Source: Mycolicibacterium chlorophenolicum (lineage in GTDB: Bacteria > Actinomycetota > Actinomycetes > Mycobacteriales > Mycobacteriaceae). From it: 64,000 bases of DNA. Below, in pieces: positions 44,522 to 52,495 of the stretch; position 1 is the stretch's first letter; each line of letters begins with the position of its first letter. A program made the position numbers and the translations under genes. The stretch lies in contig NZ_JYNL01000020.1 of NCBI RefSeq assembly GCF_001044235.1, forward strand, positions 708,045 to 772,044, in the 5' to 3' direction. Under the pieces are notes generated by a model. It was not told the origin of the DNA. It searched no databases and worked only from the letters and a program-made list of their open reading frames with translations.

Positions 44522-45591
44522 GTTCGCCGGCGCAGTGGATCCTGCACGTCGATCTGGATCAGTTCCTGGCGTCGGTCGAACTGCGGCGCCGGCCCGACCT
44601 TGTCGGACTGCCCGTCATCGTCGGCGGGAGCGGTGATCCCACCGAAGCCCGCAAGGTGGTCACGTGCGCGTCCTACGAGGCCCGCGCTTTCGGCGTGCGT
44701 GCCGGTATGCCGCTGCGGGCGGCGGCGAAGCGGTGTCCCGACGCCACGTTCCTGCCGTCGGATCCCGACGCCTACGACGCCGCCTCGGAGCAGGTGATGC
44801 AGGCGCTACGCGACCTCGGCCATCCCGTCGAGGTCTGGGGCTGGGACGAGGCGTACGTGGGCGCCGGTCCGACCGAGGATCCGTTCGACCTGGCGCGCCG
44901 CATCCAGCAGACGATCGCCGCGCAGACGGGCCTGACGTGCTCGGTCGGTATCAGCGACAACAAGCAGCGCGCCAAAGTCGCCACCGGCTTCGGCAAGCCG
45001 GCCGGCATCGCGGCGCTGACCGACGACAACTGGATGACCATGATGGGTGACCGGCCCGTCGACGCGCTGTGGGGCGTCGGCCCCAAGACCGCGAAGAAGC
45101 TCTCCGCCATGGGCATCTCGACCGTCGCCGACCTCGCGGCCACCGACGCGTCTGCGCTCACGGCCACGTTCGGTCCCACCACCGGGCTGTGGATCCTGCT
45201 GCTGGCCAAAGGCGGTGGCGACACAACGGTCAGCGCGGCGCCGTGGGTGCCCCGTTCCCGCAGCCACGTCGTCACGTTCCCCGAGGATCTGACCGACCGG
45301 GCCGACATGGCGACCGCGGTCACCGATCTCGCGCGCCGCACGCTGACCGAGATCGTCGACGAGCACCGGGTGGTGACCCGCGTCGCGGTCACGGTGCGCA
45401 CCGCCACCTTCTTCACCCGCACCAAGATCCGCACGCTGCCGGCGCCCGGCACCGACCCCGAGATCGTCGTGGGCACCGCGTTGGACCTGCTCGGCGAGTT
45501 CGATCTCAGCCGGCCGGTGCGACTGCTCGGGGTCCGGCTGGACCTGGCGATGACCGAGCGCCCCGTCGCCGCTGTCGGTACCGAGAGCTAG
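44518..45591 (+). CDS. dinB2: Y-family DNA polymerase IV, DinB2 (DinP)
   Basis: The 357-residue translesion polymerase has catalytic carboxylates in HVDLDQFLASVE and WGWDEAYVG (where many Y-family members have SIDE), the finger motif ASYEARAFGVRAGMPL, the HhH segment WGVGPKTAKKLSAMGI, and a little-finger domain. The C-terminus ends in AVGTES without a beta-clamp motif of the QLxLF type, as known for mycobacterial DinB2. It is co-transcribed with the upstream TetR gene (ATGA overlap). It acts in damage tolerance at the replication fork. Confidence 0.93.
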   Translation: MSSPAQWILHVDLDQFLASVELRRRPDLVGLPVIVGGSGDPTEARKVVTCASYEARAFGVRAGMPLRAAAKRCPDATFLPSDPDAYDAASEQVMQALRDLGHPVEVWGWDEAYVGAGPTEDPFDLARRIQQTIAAQTGLTCSVGISDNKQRAKVATGFGKPAGIAALTDDNWMTMMGDRPVDALWGVGPKTAKKLSAMGISTVADLAATDASALTATFGPTTGLWILLLAKGGGDTTVSAAPWVPRSRSHVVTFPEDLTDRADMATAVTDLARRTLTEIVDEHRVVTRVAVTVRTATFFTRTKIRTLPAPGTDPEIVVGTALDLLGEFDLSRPVRLLGVRLDLAMTERPVAAVGTES

Positions 45592-45603
45592 CGTCACGTT
45601 TCG

Positions 45604-46770
45604 ATGCTGCAGACAGTCGCGGTGCGCGGGTACCGCTCGCTCCGGGATCTCGTGGTGCCTCTGCGCCGGCTGACCGTCGTCACCGGAGCCAACGGCACCG
45701 GCAAGTCCTCGCTCTACCGCGCGCTGCGCCTGCTCGCCGACTGCGGTCGCGGTGAGGTGATCGGGTCCTTCGCCCGCGAGGGCGGTGTCGAGTCCGCGCT
45801 GTGGGCCGGCCCCGAGCAGCTCGCCGGGGCGCGCCGCACCGGGACCGCTCAGGGCGGCCGGCGCACCCGTCCGGTATCCATCGAATTAGGGTATGCCGCT
45901 GATGATTTCGGTTATCTCGTGGACTTCGGACTTCCTCAGGCAGTCGAGACGGCGTTCGCCCGCGACCCTGAGGTCAAACGGGAACTGATCTTCGCCGGGC
46001 CGGTGGCGCGGCCGACCACCACCCTGGTGCGCCGGGTGCGGGGGCTGGTCGAGGTGGCCTCGGACGGCAGCCGCGGATTCGACGAGCTCTCCCGCAACCT
46101 GCCCGCGCACCGCAGCGTGCTGGCCGACTGGGCGGGGGCCGCACCGGAACTGGTGATGGTGCGGGAACGGCTGCGTGACTGGCGCTTCTACGACGGCTTC
46201 CGCGCCGACGCCCACGCTCCGGCGCGCCGGCCGCACGTCGGTACGCGGACACCGGTGCTCGCCGACGACGGCGCCGACCTCGCCGCCGCGGTGCAGACGA
46301 TCCTGGAGACCGGCACCGAGGATCTGCACCGCGCGGTGGCCAGCGCGTTCGACGGCGCCTCGGTCTCGGTGTCGGTCACCGACGGCCTGTTCGATCTCAA
46401 CCTGCACCAGCGCGGCATGCTCCGGCCGCTGCGCAGCGCCGAGATCTCCGATGGCACACTGCGTTTCCTGCTGTGGACGGCCGCGCTGCTGAGCCCGCAG
46501 CCCCCGTCGCTGATGGTGTTGAACGAGCCGGAGACATCGCTGCACCCCGACCTGGTCGCCCCGCTGGCCGACCTCATCACCGCGGCCGCCGCCGTGACCC
46601 AGGTCGTGGTGGTCACGCATTCGGCGGCGTTGCGCGAGCGGATCGGCGCGACGCCGATCGGCTCCGACGGCGACGCGTGGGAGATCGAGCTCGTCAAGGA
46701 CTGGGGTGAGACGAAGGTGTGCGGCCAGGAACTGCTGACCACTCCGCCGTGGGACTGGGGCAGGCGATGA
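45604..46770 (+). CDS. AAA/SMC-like ATPase (COG4637-type, RecF/OLD-like)
   Basis: The 388-residue protein begins LQTVAVRGYRSLRDL and has Walker A TGANGTGKSSL (about 27-37), signature-like LRPLRSAEISDGTLRFLLW, and Walker B/D-loop MVLNEPETSLHPDL. It is the compact single-protein layout of predicted ATPases related to RecF and OLD. It lies 12 bp after dinB2 on the same strand, suggesting a joint role in DNA damage. In M. tuberculosis I recall no gene at this position. Confidence 0.83.
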   Translation: MLQTVAVRGYRSLRDLVVPLRRLTVVTGANGTGKSSLYRALRLLADCGRGEVIGSFAREGGVESALWAGPEQLAGARRTGTAQGGRRTRPVSIELGYAADDFGYLVDFGLPQAVETAFARDPEVKRELIFAGPVARPTTTLVRRVRGLVEVASDGSRGFDELSRNLPAHRSVLADWAGAAPELVMVRERLRDWRFYDGFRADAHAPARRPHVGTRTPVLADDGADLAAAVQTILETGTEDLHRAVASAFDGASVSVSVTDGLFDLNLHQRGMLRPLRSAEISDGTLRFLLWTAALLSPQPPSLMVLNEPETSLHPDLVAPLADLITAAAAVTQVVVVTHSAALRERIGATPIGSDGDAWEIELVKDWGETKVCGQELLTTPPWDWGRR

Positions 46771-46773
46771 CAC

Positions 46774-47649
46774 TCAGCGCTGGCGCGGGTGCGGCCGTAA
46801 GGCCCGGGTGAAGACGACGTTCACCCGCTCCATCGCCATCGCGTAGGGCCGCCAGAAGGTGCGCTTGGCGAAGTAGAGCGCACGGATGTCGGCGGAGGTG
46901 TACACGAGAAAGTTGTTGCGCACCACGCCGCGCAAGATCTTGTCCGCAGCGGTCTCCGGCGACACGGCATGCCCGCCGAAGCGATCCGTCCACCACTGCA
47001 CCCGCGGGTCCTCGCGGTCCACCCCGGCGATGTGAACCGATTGCACCAGTGGGGTTTTCACCGCGCCGGGCACCACCACCGACACGCCGATGTCGTGCCG
47101 GGCCAGGTCGAAACGCAGGACCTCGGACAGACCGCGCAGGCCGTACTTGCTCGCCGAATAGGCGGCGTGCCACGGCAGCGCCACCAGGCCGGCCGCCGAC
47201 GACACGTTGACCAGGTGTCCGCCGCGCCCGGCGGCCACCATCGGCGGCAGGAACGTCTCGATGACGTGGATGGGGCCCATCAGGTTGACGTCGATCATCG
47301 ACTTCCAGTGGTGATGGGTGAGCTGATCGACGGTGCCCCAGGTCGAGATCCCCGCGATGTTCATCACCACGTCCATCGATCCGTGCCGGGTGTGGATGTC
47401 CGCGGCGAATCCGGCGACCGCGTCGTAGTCGGTGATGTCGAGCGCACGGTGGGCCGGCACCGCGGCGCCCAGCGCCTGCGCGTCGGCCACGGTGGCCGAC
47501 AGCCCCTCGGCGTCGCGGTCGGTCAGATACAGTTCGGCACCCTGAGCCGCCAGCTTCAGCGCCGTCGCACGTCCGATCCCGCTGGCCGCACCGGTGAGGA
47601 AGCACCGCTTGTCAGTGAAATAGGCACCGCGCCCGTCGCCAGAACCCAT
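46774..47649 (-). CDS. Short-chain dehydrogenase/reductase (Rv3057c-like)
   Basis: The 291-residue SDR has the cofactor motif TGAASGIGRATA near residue 19, MNIAGIS, the catalytic Ser in NVSSAAGLV and Tyr-x-x-x-Lys in YSASKYGLRGL. The C-terminal region with KILRGVVRNNFLVYTSADIRA is typical of mycobacterial SDRs of this group. The substrate is unknown. The ATG 47647-47649 is used. Downstream on the strand of its TetR neighbour, 39 bp away. Confidence 0.9.
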   Translation of the reverse strand: MGSGDGRGAYFTDKRCFLTGAASGIGRATALKLAAQGAELYLTDRDAEGLSATVADAQALGAAVPAHRALDITDYDAVAGFAADIHTRHGSMDVVMNIAGISTWGTVDQLTHHHWKSMIDVNLMGPIHVIETFLPPMVAAGRGGHLVNVSSAAGLVALPWHAAYSASKYGLRGLSEVLRFDLARHDIGVSVVVPGAVKTPLVQSVHIAGVDREDPRVQWWTDRFGGHAVSPETAADKILRGVVRNNFLVYTSADIRALYFAKRTFWRPYAMAMERVNVVFTRALRPHPRQR

Positions 47650-47688
47650 GACAGGGACACTACCGGCCGTCCAGCGCACCGATCTCGC

Positions 47689-48324
47689 TCACTCGCCGCG
47701 CAGGTCGGCGCCGCCCCAGAGTCCGTACAGCCACAGCCGCTCGGCGATCTCGGTGGCCCGCGCCGGGTCGACCTCGCGGCCCACGAACGCGCTGTCGCGC
47801 GCCAGCGTCATCGACGTGACCGCCGTGAGGGTGCGGACCAGCGCCGGTAGGTCGTCGGAGATCGGACGCGCGCCCTGGTCCTGCCCGACCAGTCCCACGA
47901 TCTTGTTGACGACGGTGTCCTGGAAGTCGTCCATGATCTCGCGGATCTGCGCGTCGGTGCTGCGCGCGAGATTGCAGGCGCCCATGATCGGGTCGTTCGA
48001 GGCGAACACCGCGGCCGCGTAACCCACCATCCGGGTGGCGAACGCCGACGGCGTCTCCCCCGCCTCACGCGGGGCGAAGTCGTGGGTGAGCTGGTCGAGT
48101 TCGGCCATCGCCTCGGCGACGATCACGGCGAGCACCGCGTACTTGGAATCGAAGTAGAAGTAGAAGCCCGAGCGCGCCACGCCCGCGCGCTCGCTGATCG
48201 TGCTCACCGACAGGTCGGCGAACGAGCGCTCCTGCAGCAGGTCACGCACCGCGGTGATGATGGCGTCCCGCTGCCGATCGCCGCGGCTGCGCCGCGGATC
48301 GGTGGTGGCGGGATCGGCTGTCAT
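47689..48324 (-). CDS. TetR-family regulator (Rv3058c-like)
   Basis: The 211-residue regulator has an HTH (DAIITAVRDLLQERSFADLS, then GVARSGFYFYFDSKYAV) and an EthR-like C-terminal domain. It precedes the SDR gene on the same strand and is divergent from cyp136, with a CTTGAC/GTCAAG operator in the gap. It probably represses both cyp136 and its own operon. ATG 48322-48324 is chosen; an upstream in-frame ATG would add six residues. Confidence 0.88.
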   Translation of the reverse strand: MTADPATTDPRRSRGDRQRDAIITAVRDLLQERSFADLSVSTISERAGVARSGFYFYFDSKYAVLAVIVAEAMAELDQLTHDFAPREAGETPSAFATRMVGYAAAVFASNDPIMGACNLARSTDAQIREIMDDFQDTVVNKIVGLVGQDQGARPISDDLPALVRTLTAVTSMTLARDSAFVGREVDPARATEIAERLWLYGLWGGADLRGE

Positions 48325-48372
48325 GGCAGTCAACCTTGGCATCGCGGCGCGCGGGACACAAACTCCGTGAAA

Positions 48373-48388
48373 CTTGACAGGCGTCAAG
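48373..48388. promoter_or_regulatory. Operator overlapping the cyp136 promoter
   Basis: CTTGAC-aggc-GTCAAG is a perfect 6-bp inverted repeat. Its left arm contains TTGACA, a consensus -35 reading toward cyp136, so a bound repressor would block polymerase. Confidence 0.55.
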
Positions 48389-48451
48389 AGTCTCGACCAG
48401 GATGGTCGCCAGTGACATCGACCACAGTCACCCTCAGTCAGGAGTGTGAAG

Positions 48452-49933
48452 ATGCCGACGATCAGCGCCACCGACTACTGGCTTGACCAGGCCAAACGGC
48501 GATTGAAGCCCACACCGGTGACCATTCCCGGCATGGGCGCGGTGGAGAAGCGCCTCAAGAACACCGAGTGGGACCAGTTCGTGTTCGCCGAGCCGCCGGC
48601 GGGCAGCGGACTCAAGGCGATCAAGGGTGACGCCGGGTTGCCGGTGATCGGGCACATGATCGAGACGTTCCGCGGCGGTCCCGACTTCATCCTCGAGCAG
48701 TACCGCAAGCACGGGCCCATCTATTACTCGCAGTCGCCCGCGCTGTCGGCGGTGATGGCGCTGGGCCCCGACGCCACCCAGGCCGTCTTCACCAACCGGA
48801 ACAAGGACTTCTCCCAGCGCGCCTGGGATCCCATCATCGGCCCGTTCTTCGACGGCGGCCTGATGCTGCTCGACTTCGACGAGCACCTGTTCCACCGTCG
48901 CATCATGCAGGAGGCGTTCACCCGTAGCCGGCTGTCCGGCTACGTGCCGCACGTCGACTCGGTCGCGACCCGCGTGCTCGCCAACGACTGGGTGCCCAAC
49001 GATCCGCGGTTCCTCTTCTATCCGGCGATCAAGGAACTGACCCTCGACATCGCCTCCGAGGTGTTCATGGGTCACCCGGCGGGCACCGACCGCGAACTGG
49101 TGACCACCATCAATCAGGCGTTCACCACGACCACCCGGGCGGGCAACGCCATCGTCCGCAAGCCGGTGCCGCCGCTGACCTGGTGGCGGGGCATCAAGGC
49201 CCGCGAGACGCTCGAGCACTACTTCTCCAGCCGGATCGGTGAGAAGCGCCGCTCGGAGAGCACCGACATGTTCAGCGTGCTGTGCCACTCGGCCGATGAG
49301 GACGGCGGCAGCTTCACCGACGACCAGATCGTCAGCCACATGATCTTCCTGATGATGGCGGCCCACGACACGTCGACCTCCACGATGACGACGATGGCCT
49401 ACCACCTGGCGGCCAATCCGCAGTGGCAGGACCGGCTGCGCGAGGAGTCGGAGCGGATCGGCGACGGGCCGCTCGACATCGAGGCGCTGGACAAGCTCGA
49501 GACCTACGACCTCGTGGTGAACGAGTCGCTGCGGATGATGACGCCGCTGCCGTTCAACTTCCGCCAGACGGTGCGCGACACCGAGCTGCTCGGCTACTAC
49601 ATCCCGGCCGACACCGCGGTGGTGACGTGGCCGTCGATCAACCACCGGCTGCCCGAGCTGTGGACCGATCCGGAGAAGTTCGACCCGGAGCGCTTCGCCG
49701 AGCCGCGCAACGAACACAAGAGGCACCGTTACGCGTTCGCCCCGTTCGGCGGCGGAGCGCACAAGTGCATCGGCATGGTGTTCGGTCAGCTGGAGATCAA
49801 GACGGTCATGCACCGGCTGCTGCGCCGCTACCGGCTCGAACTGCCCAAGGCCGGCTACACCCCGCGCTACGACTACGGCGGGATGCCGGTGCCGCTGGAC
49901 GGTATGCCGATCGTGTTGCGCCCCTTGCGCTGA
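48452..49933 (+). CDS. cyp136: Cytochrome P450 CYP136
   Basis: The 493-residue P450 matches CYP136 of M. tuberculosis in length and blocks. It has the I-helix AAHDTSTSTMTTMAY (about 300), ExxR in NESLRMM (about 368), PERF, and haem-binding FGGGAHKCIGMVFG with Cys about 439. It is a cytosolic mono-oxygenase for a lipophilic, possibly sterol or terpenoid, substrate. ATG 48452 is preferred to GTG 48446 because CAGGAG ends 7 nt before it. It is divergent from its TetR gene. Confidence 0.92.
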   Translation: MPTISATDYWLDQAKRRLKPTPVTIPGMGAVEKRLKNTEWDQFVFAEPPAGSGLKAIKGDAGLPVIGHMIETFRGGPDFILEQYRKHGPIYYSQSPALSAVMALGPDATQAVFTNRNKDFSQRAWDPIIGPFFDGGLMLLDFDEHLFHRRIMQEAFTRSRLSGYVPHVDSVATRVLANDWVPNDPRFLFYPAIKELTLDIASEVFMGHPAGTDRELVTTINQAFTTTTRAGNAIVRKPVPPLTWWRGIKARETLEHYFSSRIGEKRRSESTDMFSVLCHSADEDGGSFTDDQIVSHMIFLMMAAHDTSTSTMTTMAYHLAANPQWQDRLREESERIGDGPLDIEALDKLETYDLVVNESLRMMTPLPFNFRQTVRDTELLGYYIPADTAVVTWPSINHRLPELWTDPEKFDPERFAEPRNEHKRHRYAFAPFGGGAHKCIGMVFGQLEIKTVMHRLLRRYRLELPKAGYTPRYDYGGMPVPLDGMPIVLRPLR

Positions 49934-49939
49934 CGGACC

Positions 49940-50422
49940 TCAGGCCAGCAGGCGGTTGGCGCAGGCGACCACCGCCCGCAACGCCGACTGGACCGGGTCG
50001 TCCGACCAGCCCAGCGCCCACTCCGCACGCCCGGCCCCGCTGCCGCACAGGAACGTCGCGGTCTGCCCGCCGGCGCGCAGCTGGTGGAAGGCCGTCACCT
50101 CGACGGCGATCCCGCGGTCGTGGAGCATCGCGGTCAGCGCGGCCACCGGACCGCACGCGGCGGCCCGCGCCGTGCCGATGCTGTCCCCCAGTGCCAGCGT
50201 GGCCTGATAGGTGCGTGCCTGCGGGCCCAGCCGGCCCGCGGGACGGTCGCCGTCGACGCACGACCACTGCCCGAGGCGCACGGGCCCGGCGTGCGGCGCG
50301 TACTCCCCGACGAACGCATCGAAGGTCTTCGTCTCGGCGTCCGCACGCAACGGGCGCGGCACACGGCCGTCCACGCATGCGGCGAACGACGACAGGGGTG
50401 TGGTGGCGATGGAGGAGTTCAT
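49940..50422 (-). CDS. Free-standing LeuA-type regulatory (allosteric) domain protein
   Basis: The 160-residue protein lacks the catalytic TIM barrel of 2-isopropylmalate synthase. From about residue 70 it carries its leucine-binding dimer domain: TYQATLALGDSIGTARA, GPVAALTAML, IAVEVTAFHQLRAGGQ and ALRAVVACANRLL. Residues 30-60 (TFDAFVGEYAPHAGPVRLG) resemble the subdomain linker. It could bind Leu or Val, modulate a full LeuA, or sense amino acids on its own. A Leu/Val leader peptide and hairpins precede it. Confidence 0.8.
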   Translation of the reverse strand: MNSSIATTPLSSFAACVDGRVPRPLRADAETKTFDAFVGEYAPHAGPVRLGQWSCVDGDRPAGRLGPQARTYQATLALGDSIGTARAAACGPVAALTAMLHDRGIAVEVTAFHQLRAGGQTATFLCGSGAGRAEWALGWSDDPVQSALRAVVACANRLLA

Positions 50423-50469
50423 GGGTGCCGGCCTCGAGATGAAGGGGAAAGCGACCGACGAACGAGCAA

Positions 50470-50503
50470 CGACCCACAGCGAGGGGTCGGTCTGGATCAG
50501 ACC
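50470..50503 (-). ncRNA. Attenuator-like hairpins before the LeuA-domain gene
   Basis: Two adjacent perfect hairpins on the reverse strand: GGTCTG-atc-CAGACC (50489-50503), whose loop holds the leader-peptide stop, and CGACCC-N8-GGGTCG (50470-50489). An alternative pairing of CAGCGGGG (50502-50509) with CCCCTCGCTG (50477-50486) excludes the second. This is the layout of ribosome-mediated attenuation; a clear U-tract is missing. Confidence 0.55.
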
Positions 50504-50538
50504 CCGCTGCGGGTTGCTACTACGAGTCGCCTCGGCAC
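50497..50538 (-). CDS. Putative 13-residue Leu/Val leader peptide
   Basis: A GTG-initiated frame encodes MPRRLVVATRSGV then TGA. It has one Leu and three further Val codons, two of them tandem GTA, a rare codon in this GC-rich genome. GTG lies exactly 7 nt after a TAGCAT -10 element, so it would be read from a leaderless mRNA. It ends in the loop of the first hairpin, 74 nt before the LeuA-domain gene. Confidence 0.55.
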   Translation of the reverse strand: MPRRLVVATRSGV

Positions 50539-50545
50539 GTCGACG

Positions 50546-50551
50546 ATGCTA
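50546..50551 (-). promoter_or_regulatory. -10 hexamer of the leader-peptide transcript
   Basis: TAGCAT on the reverse strand, 7 nt before the leader GTG. It predicts transcription starting at the leader start codon. Confidence 0.5.
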
Positions 50552-50628
50552 GCCCCGCCCGCGCCGCCGCTGCAACCACATTCGCCTCGGAGGGTGTGGT
50601 GCTGCCGGTACCGTCCGCGGTTGGCACA

Positions 50629-51399
50629 ATGAGCCCGGTGTCGTGGTCGCAGACGGTGCTGCTCGTCGCGGCCGGCATCCTCGGGGGTCTGACCGGGAGC
50701 ATCGCGGGGCTGGCCTCGGTGGCGACCTACCCGGCTCTGCTCGTGGTGGGCCTGCCGCCCGTCACCGCCAACGTCACCAACACGGTCGCCCTGGTGTTCA
50801 ACGGCATCGGGTCGGTCTTGGGCTCGCGACCCGAATTGGCGGGGCAGGGCCGTCGGCTCGCCCGGATCGTGCCGTTCGCGATTCTCGGCGGCGTGGCCGG
50901 GGCGGCGCTGCTGCTCTCCACCCCGGCCGAGGGTTTCGAAAGGGCGGTGCCGGTGCTGCTCGGTGTGGCGGCCGTGGCGATACTGCTGCCGGTGCGGCCT
51001 CGCGCCGACGTCGAGCGGGGCCGCAGACGCGAGCTGGCCGGTCTGCTGGCCGAGACGGCGGCGATCGCGGCGATCTGCGTCTACGGCGGCTACTTCGGTG
51101 CGGCCGCCGGTGTGTTGCTGCTGGCGTTGCTGTTGCGTTCGGGCACAACGACGTTGGCGCACGCCAACGCCACCAAGAACGTCGTGCTGGGGGCCTCGAA
51201 CTGCAGCGCCGCCGTGGTGTTCGCGATCGTCGCGCCGGTGCAGTGGGCGGCGGTCGCGGCGCTCGGCCTCGGCTGCCTGCTCGGATCCCGACTGGGACCG
51301 GTCGTGGTGCGCCACGCGCCCGCCGGCCCGATGCGGGTGGCGATCGGACTCGCCGGTCTGGCCTTGGCGATCAAGCTGGGGTGGGACACCTACCGCTGA
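50629..51399 (+). CDS. TauE/SafE-family membrane transporter
   Basis: The 256-residue protein has about eight helices arranged as two repeats of the TauE/SafE family. Motifs GGLTGSIAGLASVATYPALL near the N-terminus and GGYFGAAAGVLLLALLL in the second half are characteristic. Members export sulfite, sulfoacetate or related organosulfur anions. It is divergent from the LeuA-domain gene. ATG 50629 is used; GTG 50638 is possible. Confidence 0.88.
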   Translation: MSPVSWSQTVLLVAAGILGGLTGSIAGLASVATYPALLVVGLPPVTANVTNTVALVFNGIGSVLGSRPELAGQGRRLARIVPFAILGGVAGAALLLSTPAEGFERAVPVLLGVAAVAILLPVRPRADVERGRRRELAGLLAETAAIAAICVYGGYFGAAAGVLLLALLLRSGTTTLAHANATKNVVLGASNCSAAVVFAIVAPVQWAAVAALGLGCLLGSRLGPVVVRHAPAGPMRVAIGLAGLALAIKLGWDTYR

Positions 51400-51402
51400 G
51401 GT

Positions 51403-52464
51403 CTAAAGGAACACGTTGTCGCCGTGCGCAACCCGCGTTCCGAGCTCGATCAGGTTCTCCGCCGAGGCGTGCAGCCGCTCGCCGGCCTCCGCGCTGGCCT
51501 GCCCGGCCAGGTACCGCGACCACGTGCCCTCGATGACGATGCCGAGCTTGAAGCAGGCCATGGCCACGTACCAGTCGAGCCGCTCGGTGGATCGCCCGCC
51601 GGCGTCCCGGTAGGCGGCGAGTAACTCTGTCCGGGTGGGCAACCCGCCGAGAGAGGCGAGCGCCGCGCCCGCATCGATCGGGTTCGGCCCGTCGGGCCAG
51701 CACACCAGCATCCAGCCCAGATCGAGCAGGGGGTCGCCGATGGTGCACATCTCCCAGTCGATGAACGCCGCCACCTCCGCAACGTCGCGGCGCAGCAGCA
51801 CGTTGTTGAGGTGGCAGTCGCCGTGCATGATCGCCGGGTCGGCGTCCGGCGGGCGGTGGGCCTCGAGCCATTCGGCGAGACCGGCGACCGACGGGAACGA
51901 CTCCGGCGCGTAGCCGTCATGGCGATAGCTCTCGAGGAGGCGCATGAACTGCGGAACCTGCCGCGCGAGAAAGGAACCCGGACGTTTGAGCTGCGCGAGC
52001 GCGCTGCCCTGCCACGGCACCGTGCTCAGCGCGGCGAGGCTCGCCGCGTAGGAGAGGCCGACATCGTGGCGCATCCTCGGATCGCGCACATATGCGTCGT
52101 CGACGTCGGTGCCGGGGTTGAATCCGTCGATGGCCTCCATCAGATAGAAGACGACACCGAGGACGTCGAGATCGTCGCAGCCGGCGATCAACTCGGGGTG
52201 CGGAACCGGGGAACCGGCGAGGGTCGTCAGCACCGCGATCTCCCGGCGCATCGTGTTGTCACTGGTGGGTCGGGGATGCTCCGGCGGGCGGCGCAGCACC
52301 ATCGGCCGGCCGTCGACCGACAACTGCACCACGATGTTCTGCGACCCGCCGGTGAGCGGCGTGACGTCGGAGACGGTCGATCCGAGCCCGATCCGCCGGA
52401 TCCAGGACTGCAGCGCCTCGGTGTCGGCGTCGGTCAGCATCACCTCGACTGGCATGTCCGCCAT
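51403..52464 (-). CDS. APH-type phosphotransferase family protein (ACAD10-like)
   Basis: The 353-residue kinase-fold protein has the APH signature HGDCHLNNVLLRR (catalytic Asp) followed by FIDWEMCTIGDPLLDLGWML (Mg-binding Asp). It belongs to the branch common in mycobacteria near fatty-acid and steroid genes and related to ACAD10/FadE36 proteins. The natural substrate is unknown; antibiotic resistance is not implied. It is convergent with the TauE/SafE gene. Confidence 0.87.
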   Translation of the reverse strand: MADMPVEVMLTDADTEALQSWIRRIGLGSTVSDVTPLTGGSQNIVVQLSVDGRPMVLRRPPEHPRPTSDNTMRREIAVLTTLAGSPVPHPELIAGCDDLDVLGVVFYLMEAIDGFNPGTDVDDAYVRDPRMRHDVGLSYAASLAALSTVPWQGSALAQLKRPGSFLARQVPQFMRLLESYRHDGYAPESFPSVAGLAEWLEAHRPPDADPAIMHGDCHLNNVLLRRDVAEVAAFIDWEMCTIGDPLLDLGWMLVCWPDGPNPIDAGAALASLGGLPTRTELLAAYRDAGGRSTERLDWYVAMACFKLGIVIEGTWSRYLAGQASAEAGERLHASAENLIELGTRVAHGDNVFL

Positions 52465-52495
52465 AGTGTCAGGTGGGCGCCGACGACAGTGACGA

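Noticed and set aside
51403..52464. Aminoglycoside resistance gene
   Set aside because: It has the APH kinase fold but belongs to the ACAD10-like branch common in mycobacterial lipid metabolism; fold alone does not indicate resistance.
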